Source of the DNA: an uncultured Novosphingobium sp.
GTDB taxonomy: Bacteria > Pseudomonadota > Alphaproteobacteria > Sphingomonadales > Sphingomonadaceae
Length of the DNA stretch: 13,650 nt
Direction: 5' to 3'
NCBI GenBank assembly: GCA_938005655.1
Contig: CALLNA010000116.1
Coordinates: 1 to 13,650 of the forward strand
The stretch's first letter is position 1; the number at the start of each line of letters is the position of its first letter. The notes beneath the pieces were generated by a model. That model did not search any database. It was not told where the DNA came from and saw nothing but the letters and a program-made list of their open reading frames with translations. Made by a program: the position numbers and the translations under genes. Below, one piece after another: positions 8,309 to 13,650 of the stretch.

Positions 8309-9585
8309 CGACCGGCTCCTGCAACGGCCAGGCCGGCCTCACGGAACGAGGCCAGGCGATAGCGAAGGGTGCGTTCCGAAATCCCGAGCTGGCTGGCCGC
8401 GGCGACGCGGTTGCCGCCGCAGGCCTCCAGCGTCTCCATGATCGCGCGGGCTTCGGAGATCTGAACGATGTTGGACAGCTTGCGCCGGCCCGAGGGGATT
8501 TCCTGGACGGGCAGGACCGCGGCGGGCTCGGCCGAGACCAGGCGCGCCGGGCTGTCGAACACGATATGCTCGGGCTTGATCTCGGCGGCCCCGTGGGCAA
8601 GCAGGATCGCGCGGCGCATCACGTTCTCCAGCTCGCGGACGTTGCCCGGCCAGCCATGGAGCTTGAGCATCGCGAGGGCCGCGTCGCCGATCCAGGGGAC
8701 CGTCTGGCCTTGCGGCGCGTGGCGCAGCAGCATGGCGAAGGCGAGCGGGGCGACGTCTTCCGCGCGCTCGCGCAGCGGACGCAGCGCGAGGGGGAAGACG
8801 TTGAGACGGTAATAGAGGTCGGCGCGGAAGCGGCCCTCGGCCACTTCCTGCGGCAGGTCGCGGTTGGCGCAGGCGATGACGCGGACGTCGACCGGGATCG
8901 GCTGGGTTGCGCCGATCGGCACGACCTCGCCCTCCTGGAGCGCGCGGAGCAGCTTGGCCTGGAGGCCGAGCGGCATCTCCGCGATCTCGTCGAGCAGCAG
9001 CGTGCCGCCGTGGGCGGCGCGGAAGAAGCCCTCGTTGGCCTCGGTCGCGCCGGTGAAGGCGCCCTTCTTGTGGCCGAACAGCAGGGCCTCGAGCATGGCC
9101 TCGGGCATGGCTGCGCAGTTGACCGCGACGAAGGGGCCGTTGCGGCGGTTCGAGCGGTTGTGGATGAAGCGGCTCAGCACTTCCTTACCGGTGCCGGTCG
9201 GGCCGTTGATGAGCACGGGGATGTCGCTGACCGCGAGGCGCTCGGCCAGGGCGAGGATCGAGAGGCTCTCGGCGTCGGCGGCGATCGGTTCGCCGCTGCG
9301 GGCGACGCAAGCGACCAGCGCGGCGAGCGAGGCCTCGCTGGTGGGATCGGCGTAGCGCAGGGTGACGAGACGGTCCGAGCCGCCGCGGACGATGCCGGCC
9401 TGGCCGCGATCCCCGGCCCGGTCGAGCGTGATGCAGGTCGTCGAAGCGGCGACGACGTTGCCGTCGGCGGCGTCCTTCAGCAGGACCGGAGAGCGCTGCC
9501 CCAGCGCCCCGACGATCGCCCCGGCGCGCTGCACGAGCGGTGCATGCTTGCTGGCGACCGTGGATCCGAACTCAAGACCGTTCAT
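8305..9585 (-). CDS. flbD: Sigma54-dependent flagellar transcriptional activator, FlbD-like
   Basis: This is an AAA+ enhancer-binding activator that remodels sigma54 RNA polymerase. Numbered from the ATG at 9585 (426 residues): Walker A GPTGTGKE 128-135; the sigma54-contacting loop GAFTGA 175-180; Walker B TLLLDEIAE about 195-203; FRADLYYRLN with arginine-finger candidates about 253-262; sensor II region GWPGNVREL 311-319; and a Fis-type helix-turn-helix about 385-410 (GGNRVAAASQLGISERTLRY). The first 95 or so residues do not look like a phospho-receiver. I prefer the ATG at 9585 because GGGGG lies about 8 bases ahead; an ATG at 9609 would add 8 residues. Position ahead of fliE matches FlbD-type regulators of class II/III flagellar genes in alphaproteobacteria. 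The activator class is certain; the FlbD name is inferred from context. Confidence 0.9.
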   Translation of the reverse strand: MNGLEFGSTVASKHAPLVQRAGAIVGALGQRSPVLLKDAADGNVVAASTTCITLDRAGDRGQAGIVRGGSDRLVTLRYADPTSEASLAALVACVARSGEPIAADAESLSILALAERLAVSDIPVLINGPTGTGKEVLSRFIHNRSNRRNGPFVAVNCAAMPEAMLEALLFGHKKGAFTGATEANEGFFRAAHGGTLLLDEIAEMPLGLQAKLLRALQEGEVVPIGATQPIPVDVRVIACANRDLPQEVAEGRFRADLYYRLNVFPLALRPLRERAEDVAPLAFAMLLRHAPQGQTVPWIGDAALAMLKLHGWPGNVRELENVMRRAILLAHGAAEIKPEHIVFDSPARLVSAEPAAVLPVQEIPSGRRKLSNIVQISEARAIMETLEACGGNRVAAASQLGISERTLRYRLASFREAGLAVAGAGR

Positions 9586-9688
9586 GTTTGTTGCCCCCGC
9601 ATTAACCATAACTTCGAGGCCCCATGTGCCCCGCGGACGGCAAACAAGGAGGAAATTTAAGCCCTCGTAGAATCACCTAGAATTAACA

Positions 9689-9822
9689 TTTTTTGCCGGT
9701 CGCGATTTTTGCCGGAAACCAAGCCTGCCGGAGCCGAGAACGCCCGGAATTCCGCGGGTTTCTCAAGGACCGGCAAGAGTCGGCCGGGCTCGCCGGGGGA
9801 ATCTGCCGGCAAGCGGTTGCCG
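9689..9822. promoter_or_regulatory. Array of CCGGCAA boxes, candidate FlbD-type enhancer sites
   Basis: Five CCGGCA-type boxes and one inverted half-box fall within 134 bp. On the minus strand: CCGGCAAAAA at 9715-9706, CCGGCAAAAAA at 9699-9689 (exactly 16 bp from the previous one) and CCGGCAG at 9731-9725. On the plus strand: CCGGCAAGAG at 9770-9779 and CCGGCAAGCGG at 9806-9816. The last runs into TTGCCG, forming a dyad CGGCAA-GCGG-TTGCCG at 9807-9822. As I recall, the ftr elements bound by Caulobacter FlbD share a CGGCAAA core, and Fis-type activators bind dyads upstream of sigma54 promoters. The link to the neighbouring regulator is inference. Confidence 0.5.
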
Positions 9823-10022
9823 TAAAATATTTACCATGATGCTCCGCCGCGCCCCGATTCACGCGCGCGCCGTCCGCCGCCGTCGGCGCCCGTCCTCAGT
9901 CGTTTGGGGCCGGCTTCGTCGCATAAAAATCACGACCGGACTTAAAATGCGCGGCGACCGACCGCTCTAACCCTCGGCAGCTACACCGGATCGTCCGGCC
10001 GGCTCGCCCATTCGGGACTATC

Positions 10023-10028
10023 ACGGGA
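10023..10028 (+). promoter_or_regulatory. Ribosome binding site of fliC
   Basis: CGGGAG lies about 8 bases before the ATG at 10036 (CGGGAGTTAATCATG), good spacing for a highly expressed gene. It supports the ATG at 10036 as the start. Confidence 0.7.
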
Positions 10029-10035
10029 GTTAATC

Positions 10036-10860
10036 ATGTCGGTTATCAACACCAACATCAGCGCCATGAAGGCGTCGAACGCTTCGGCCGCGGCGGACAA
10101 GGCCCTCGGCACGGCGATGACCCGCCTGTCGACCGGCAAGCGCATCAACAGCGCCAAGGACGACGCCGCCGGCCTCGCCATTTCCAACAGCATGACCTCG
10201 CAGGTTCGCGGCATGAGCCAGGCGATCCGCAACGCCAACGACGGCATCTCGCTGGCGCAGACCGCCGAAGGCGCGCTGGGCGAAGTCACCAACATGCTCC
10301 AGCGCGTCCGCGAGTTGGCGGTGCAGTCCAAGTCGGGCACCTACAGCACCGATGACCGCACCAACCTCCAGGCGGAAGTCGGCCAGCTGACCTCGCAGAT
10401 CGACGACGTGCTGACCAACACCAAGTTCAACGGCGTCACCCTGTTCAGCAAGACCGCCGGCACCGACGTCACCGTCACCATCCAGGCCGGTGCGGACAAG
10501 GGCAACACGATCGACCTCAAGGTCACGGGCATCGACGGCACGAAGCTCAGCGCCACGGCGCTCGACGTGACTGACGCCACCAAGTCGGGCACGACCATCG
10601 ACAACGTCGACGCGGCGCTGAAGTCGGTCAACACGACCCGCGCCACGCTCGGCGCCGGCCAGAGCCGCCTGGAATCGGCGGTCAACAACCTGACCAGCAA
10701 CGTCACGAACCTGTCGGACGCCCGTTCGCGGATCGAGGACACCGACTACTCGGCCGAGACCACGGCGCTCGCCAAGGCCCAGATCCTGAGCCAGGCCTCG
10801 ACCGCCATGCTCTCGCAGGCCAACCAGAGCTCGCAGAACGTCCTGTCGCTGCTGCGCTAA
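10036..10860 (+). CDS. fliC: Flagellin, filament subunit FliC
   Basis: Flagellin is exported through the basal body and polymerises into the filament. The 274-residue product is short, as in many alphaproteobacteria. The N-terminal D0/D1 part (about 1-137) starts MSVINTNISAM and contains LSTGKRINSAKDDAAGLAIS at 31-50, LQRVRELAVQ at 88-97 and FNGVTLF at 131-137. A small variable middle (about 138-195) is rich in Thr, Ser and Asp. The C-terminal D1/D0 part (about 196-274) holds ARSRIEDTDYSAET at 229-242 and ends QANQSSQNVLSLLR. Codons strongly favour C-ending forms such as AAC, ATC and ACC, consistent with high expression. It stands alone: a good ribosome site, a long upstream region shared with flbD, and a strong terminator 23 bp after the stop. 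No cysteine is present. Confidence 0.98.
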   Translation: MSVINTNISAMKASNASAAADKALGTAMTRLSTGKRINSAKDDAAGLAISNSMTSQVRGMSQAIRNANDGISLAQTAEGALGEVTNMLQRVRELAVQSKSGTYSTDDRTNLQAEVGQLTSQIDDVLTNTKFNGVTLFSKTAGTDVTVTIQAGADKGNTIDLKVTGIDGTKLSATALDVTDATKSGTTIDNVDAALKSVNTTRATLGAGQSRLESAVNNLTSNVTNLSDARSRIEDTDYSAETTALAKAQILSQASTAMLSQANQSSQNVLSLLR

Positions 10861-10883
10861 GACAAGTCCCAGGACTTCGGGTA

Positions 10884-10914
10884 GGGCCCGGCGGTGCGAA
10901 CCGCCGGGCCCTTT
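10884..10914 (+). terminator. Intrinsic terminator after fliC
   Basis: A perfect 12-bp stem (GGGCCCGGCGGT at 10884-10895, loop GCGA, ACCGCCGGGCCC at 10900-10911) is followed by TTT and a pyrimidine-containing tail. It begins 23 bp after the fliC stop, as expected for a monocistronic, highly expressed gene. A small palindrome AAGTCC-CA-GGACTT at 10864-10877 lies just before it. Confidence 0.9.
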
Positions 10915-10970
10915 CCGTTGGGGGATCATGTCGTTTGCACATCAGACCGGGCGGACGTTCCCACCCCGTT

Positions 10971-11060
10971 CGTCACCCCGGACTTGATCCGGGGTCCCGC
11001 TTTCTTTTTTCCGACGTCGCGCGGGAAGAAGCGGGGCCCCGGATCAAGTCCGGGGCGACG
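10971..11060. repeat. Long intergenic inverted repeat (hairpin), copy 1
   Basis: Arms 10976-11002 and 11029-11055 are 27 bases each and pair throughout except for one T-G wobble; outer CGTC/GACG bases extend the match. Each arm is itself nearly palindromic (CCCCGGACTTGATCCGGGG). The spacer contains a T-rich run (11001-11010) and GTCGCGCGGGAAG. A second copy in the same orientation lies at 12199-12321, on the other side of the glycosyltransferase gene. It looks like a dispersed repeat of REP type; arms of this style are, as I recall, common between sphingomonad genes. It could also act as a bidirectional terminator or RNA stabiliser. Confidence 0.85.
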
Positions 11061-11154
11061 AGGTCCGGGAGGGTCTTCGCATGATCGCCTTTCGCTTGGC
11101 CCCTGACGCGGAAGGGCAAAAGACATTCCCCGTCCCCCATGCTACCCGCTCCGC

Positions 11155-12180
11155 ATGAGTGCCGCTCCGTCCCTCGCCGCCGTGCTGATCGTCCGCGACG
11201 AAGCGCGCTGCATCGTCCGCTGCCTCGAATCCCTGCGCCCCTGGGTCGACCGCATGGTCGTGCTCGACACCGGCTCCGCCGACGCGACGCCGGACCTCGC
11301 CCGGGACTGCGGCGCCGAGGTCCATCACCTCGCCTGGCCCGGCGATTTCTCGGCCGCGCGCAACCATGCGCTCGACCTCGCCCGGGCCGACTGGAACCTG
11401 GTGCTCGACGCCGACGAGTGGATCGCGTCCGGCGGCGAGACCCTGCGGCCGTGGATCGCCGGCCCGCCGCGGCTCGGCCGCGTCGCCGTCCACAGCGCCT
11501 TCGACGCCGCAGGAGACACGCAGGAGGACGTGAGCTGGATCACCCGCCTGCTTCCGCGCGGCGCGCGGTTCGAGGGGCGGGTCCACGAGCAGGTCGTCTC
11601 CCCCCTCCCGCGCGAGAAGCTCGCCCTGCACCTCGGCCACGACGGCTATCGCGACGCGCAGATGGCGGCCAAGCGGGGCCGCAACCGGCCGCTGCTGCTC
11701 GCCGAGCTCGCCGAGCGGCCGGAGGACCCCTACCTGCTCTACCAGCTCGGCAAGGACGCCGAGGGCCGCGACGCCTGGGCCGAGGCCGCCGACCTCCATG
11801 CCCGCGCCTTCGCCCGCACCACGCCCGGCGACGCCTGGTTCCACGGCCTGCTGATCCGCCGGCTCCACGCGCTCGGCCAGGCGGGCGACCTCGCCGCCGC
11901 GCTCGATCTCGCCGGCGAATGGCTCGAGGCGATGCCGGATTCGCCCGACCTGTTCTTCGTGACGGGCAACCTCCTGCTCGACCGGGCGATGGCGGACCCG
12001 GCGCAGGCGGTCGAGCGCTGGCTGCCGCTCGCGCTGTCGCTCTGGGAACGCTGCCTGGAGATCGGCGAGCGCCCGGACCTGGAAGGCAGCGTCAGGGGCC
12101 GCGGCAGCCACCTGGCGCAGCACAACCTCGACGTTGTGCGGGGGCAGTTGGCCCTGCTGGGCGGTACGGCCGGGGAATGA
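11155..12180 (+). CDS. Family 2 glycosyltransferase with C-terminal TPR-like helices; possible flagellin modifier
   Basis: The 341-residue protein has a GT-A fold glycosyltransferase 2 domain at its N-terminus: AAVLIVRDEARCI near 8-20, VVLDTGSADAT about 35-45, DFSAARN 64-70 and the metal- and nucleotide-sugar-binding LDADEW at 84-89. A RFEGRVHEQV segment near 141-150 also fits the SunS/WaaE-like branch. The second half (about 180-310) is helical, with LYQLGKDAEGRDAWAEAADLHARAFA resembling tetratricopeptide repeats (quoted here only as a pattern around 205-225). No signal peptide or membrane helix is seen, so it should act in the cytoplasm. The ATG at 11155 has no clear ribosome site. It follows fliC and its terminator, lies between two hairpin repeats and converges on motB. 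Transfer of sugar to flagellin is plausible from position only; lipid or polysaccharide acceptors are possible. Confidence 0.88.
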   Translation: MSAAPSLAAVLIVRDEARCIVRCLESLRPWVDRMVVLDTGSADATPDLARDCGAEVHHLAWPGDFSAARNHALDLARADWNLVLDADEWIASGGETLRPWIAGPPRLGRVAVHSAFDAAGDTQEDVSWITRLLPRGARFEGRVHEQVVSPLPREKLALHLGHDGYRDAQMAAKRGRNRPLLLAELAERPEDPYLLYQLGKDAEGRDAWAEAADLHARAFARTTPGDAWFHGLLIRRLHALGQAGDLAAALDLAGEWLEAMPDSPDLFFVTGNLLLDRAMADPAQAVERWLPLALSLWERCLEIGERPDLEGSVRGRGSHLAQHNLDVVRGQLALLGGTAGE

Positions 12181-12198
12181 CCGGCGCCCTCTCCATCC

Positions 12199-12321
12199 CG
12201 TACCCCCGGGCTTGACCCGGGGTCCCGCTTCCCTTCGCCCCAAGGGAGGCGGCGGCCCAAGCGCGCTCGCCCGGCCGTCGCGCGGGAAGAAGCGGGGCCC
12301 CGGGTCAAGCCCGGGGCGACG
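12199..12321. repeat. Long intergenic inverted repeat (hairpin), copy 2
   Basis: Arms 12204-12230 and 12290-12316 (27 bases each) pair with the same single T-G wobble as copy 1. The arm core reads CCCCGGGCTTGACCCGGGG, differing from copy 1 at two places, with matching changes in the other arm. The spacer is longer than in copy 1 but ends with the same GTCGCGCGGGAAGAAGCGGGG. An inner CTTCCC/GGGAAG pairing extends the stem. It fills the gap between the convergent glycosyltransferase and motB genes, where it could terminate both. Confidence 0.85.
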
Positions 12322-12347
12322 ATGGGGTTAGAGGAGGAAAGGCCGCC

Positions 12348-13190
12348 CTACTTCATCAGCAGGATCGAGATCCGGCGGTTGCGCGGGTCCTCGGGGTGGT
12401 CCTTGATCAGCAGCTCGCGGTCCGCGACGCCCTCGATGCGGCGGAAGCGGTCCTCGGCGATGCCGTTGCGCATCAGGGCCTGGCGGGTCGCCTCGGCGCG
12501 GCCGGCCGAGAGCGACCAGTTGTTCGCCCCGCCCGCCGTCCGCCACGGCGTGGCATCGGTGTGGCCGCGCACGGTCAGGCCGCCCAGCTCCGGGCGCACC
12601 GTGTCGCCGATCGCGCGCAGGAGCTGCATCGCCTCGGGGGTGAGCAGGGTCGTGCCGAGGCGGAACATCGAGAAGTCGGCGTCGTCGACCAGGTCGATGC
12701 GGATGCCCTCGGTGGTGTCGACCATGCGGACCTGGCGGGCGAGCTTGCGGAGCAGCGGAGTGGCATCGAGCCGCTTCTGGAGCGCCTCGTTCATCCGCGC
12801 CACGCGCTTGATGTTGGAGCCGCCCTCCTTCGGGCCGCCGGTGGCGTCGCGCGGGATGGTCAGGGCGCGGGTGCCGGTCTGTCCGGCCTTGTGCGGATAG
12901 TTGTCGACGTCGGTGATCGACGAGCCGCCGAGCAGGCCCGCGCTGGAGCCGGCGCTCGCCTCCCGCATCTTGACCAGGGTCGGGGTGAAGTAGTCGGCGA
13001 TGCCCTTGCGCTGCTTCTCGGTCGTGGCGCCGAGCAGCCAGAGCAGCAGGAAGAAGGCCATCATCGCGGTCACGAAGTCGGCATAGGCGACCTTCCAGGC
13101 GCCGCCGTGGTGGCCGCCCGCGACCACCGTCACCTTCTTGACGATGATCGGCCGGGGCGGCTCGTTCTTGCCTCGGGCTGCGCTGGCCAT
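12348..13190 (-). CDS. motB: Flagellar stator protein MotB
   Basis: MotB pairs with MotA in the proton-driven stator and anchors it to peptidoglycan. The 280-residue product begins with a basic cytoplasmic tail, then GGHHGGAWKVAYADFVTAMM and a single membrane helix (about 34-54). The proton-binding aspartate is D38 (in AYADF, equivalent to E. coli D32). A plug-like amphipathic segment follows (about 56-78, TTEKQRKGIADYFTPTLVKM). The OmpA-like peptidoglycan-binding domain is C-terminal, with VRGHTDATPW near 207-216, NWSLSAGRAEATRQAL about 224-239 and DPRNRRISILLMK at the end. The ATG is 3 bp after the motA stop, so the two are co-translated. It converges with the glycosyltransferase gene across hairpin copy 2. 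Confidence 0.97.
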   Translation of the reverse strand: MASAARGKNEPPRPIIVKKVTVVAGGHHGGAWKVAYADFVTAMMAFFLLLWLLGATTEKQRKGIADYFTPTLVKMREASAGSSAGLLGGSSITDVDNYPHKAGQTGTRALTIPRDATGGPKEGGSNIKRVARMNEALQKRLDATPLLRKLARQVRMVDTTEGIRIDLVDDADFSMFRLGTTLLTPEAMQLLRAIGDTVRPELGGLTVRGHTDATPWRTAGGANNWSLSAGRAEATRQALMRNGIAEDRFRRIEGVADRELLIKDHPEDPRNRRISILLMK

Positions 13191-13193
13191 GGC

Positions 13194-13650
13194 TTAGCGG
13201 CCCCGCAGCGCGTCGAGCAGCTCGGAGAGCCCCGGACGGAAGGAGTGGCCCAGGCCCGAGCGCGCGCTCTCGACCACCAGCGGCTGCGGCCAGCCGTGGA
13301 GCGAGGCGATGACGACCTGCTTGACCGCGTGGAAGATTTGCTCGTCCTGATCGTTGACCTGCTTCAGCCGGCCGGCGAGCGGCGCGACGATGCCGTAGGC
13401 GAGCAGCACGCCCATGAAGGTGCCGACCAGCGCAGAACCGATCATCCCGCCGAGGATGCTCGGCGGCTTGTCGATCGAGCCCATGGTCTTCACCACGCCG
13501 AGCACGGCCGCGACGATGCCGAGCGCGGGCAGCGCGTCGGCGAGGTTCTGAAGCGCGTGCTGCGGCTCGGCCATCTCGTGGAAATGGGTCTTCATCGCGT
13601 TGTCCATGACCTCCTCGACCGCGTGGACCTCCAGCGTGCCCGAGGAGACG
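13194..13650 (-). CDS. motA: Flagellar stator protein MotA, 5' part outside the window
   Basis: MotA is the stator subunit that surrounds MotB, conducts protons with it and pushes on FliG. About 151 C-terminal residues are present; the frame stays open to the window edge (VSSGTLEVHAVEEVMDNAM precedes the internal Met at 13607), so the real start lies to the right. The last two membrane helices are clear: DALPALGIVAAVLGVVKTMG, containing the conserved channel proline, and GSALVGTFMGVLLAYGIVAP. A short cytoplasmic tail ends RPGLSELLDALRGR. Cytoplasmic-loop charges that meet FliG lie upstream of the window. motB starts 3 bp downstream. Confidence 0.97.
   Translation of the reverse strand, partial: VSSGTLEVHAVEEVMDNAMKTHFHEMAEPQHALQNLADALPALGIVAAVLGVVKTMGSIDKPPSILGGMIGSALVGTFMGVLLAYGIVAPLAGRLKQVNDQDEQIFHAVKQVVIASLHGWPQPLVVESARSGLGHSFRPGLSELLDALRGR

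Larger units (their letters stand above)
9586..10035. promoter_or_regulatory. Divergent regulatory region between flbD-fliE-M and fliC
   Basis: This non-coding stretch separates two divergently read flagellar units and is less GC-rich than the genes. Two AT-rich patches stand out: about 9653-9694 on the flbD side, and 9821-9834 plus 9921-9948 on the fliC side. The inner part (about 9689-9822) holds repeated CCGGCAA boxes, listed separately. Scanning 9640-10020 on the plus strand found no good sigma54 promoter with correct GG-N10-GC spacing. Near misses have 9 bases (9808-9820, CGGCAAGCGGTTGC) or 11 bases (9698-9712). A weak sigma28-like possibility for fliC is TAAA at 9943-9946 with CCGCTCTAA at 9962-9970. 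Neither promoter is fixed by this reading. Confidence 0.6.

Noticed and set aside
6365..8362. A 665-codon open frame on the plus strand
   Set aside because: It is antisense to fliF and fliE, with repetitive R, G, A and D composition and no family resemblance.
9646..9653. A perfect Shine-Dalgarno-like AAGGAGGA on the plus strand
   Set aside because: No start codon follows at a usable distance and a TAG comes soon after, so it serves no visible gene.
8566..9660. A 364-codon plus-strand frame opposite the sigma54 activator
   Set aside because: The minus-strand protein has intact AAA+ and helix-turn-helix motifs; the plus-strand translation has none.
10030..10929. A 299-codon minus-strand frame opposite fliC
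   Set aside because: It is antisense to an unmistakable flagellin gene and spans the fliC terminator; treated as a shadow.
11139..12215. A second frame on the same strand overlapping the glycosyltransferase
   Set aside because: It is an Arg/Pro/Ala-rich frameshifted shadow; the frame from 11155 carries the GT2 motifs.
10971..12321. Insertion sequence or composite transposon around the glycosyltransferase
   Set aside because: No transposase is encoded and no clear target duplication is visible at the outer edges; the flanking elements look like REP-type hairpins.

Overview
The window is very GC-rich with strongly GC-biased third codon positions. It carries a chromosomal flagellar cluster of alphaproteobacterial type. 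The short (274-residue) flagellin, the FlbD-like regulator leading the fliE-M genes, and the intergenic hairpins built on a CCCCGG(A/G)CTTGA(T/C)CCGGGG arm all fit a sphingomonad (Sphingomonas or relative). That assignment is inference from gene style and order; no rRNA or other marker is present.

Layout. Minus strand, 9585 down to 1: one tightly packed, probably co-transcribed series: flbD-like sigma54 activator, fliE, fliF, fliG, fliH, fliI, fliJ, fliK, fliL and fliM. Many junctions overlap by 4-8 bp or are 3 bp apart, which suggests translational coupling. fliM begins with GTG inside the fliL stop codon and runs off the left edge. Plus strand, 10036-10860: fliC, transcribed divergently from flbD across a roughly 430-bp regulatory gap and closed by a strong intrinsic terminator. 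Plus strand, 11155-12180: a family 2 glycosyltransferase lying between two copies of a long inverted repeat (about 10971-11060 and 12199-12321). Minus strand, right end: motB and the 3' part of motA, converging on the glycosyltransferase gene.

How the parts work together. The regulator probably switches on flagellar genes with sigma54 RNA polymerase. FliE, FliF and FliG build the rod-base adaptor, MS ring and rotor. FliH, FliI and FliJ are the export ATPase complex. FliK sets hook length. FliL and MotA/MotB form or support the stator. FliM is the C-ring switch protein and FliC the filament. The glycosyltransferase beside fliC is a candidate flagellin modifier, which is not shown by sequence alone.

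Most genes are canonical. The observations most worth following are: an array of CCGGCAA boxes, some as dyads, in the flbD-fliC gap that looks like FlbD-type binding sites; a FliM without the usual N-terminal CheY-binding peptide; a regulator whose N-terminal region is not a recognisable receiver domain; the glycosyltransferase next to flagellin; and two long hairpins whose arms differ by compensatory changes. I see no clearly new multi-gene system, RNA gene, CRISPR array or insertion sequence.
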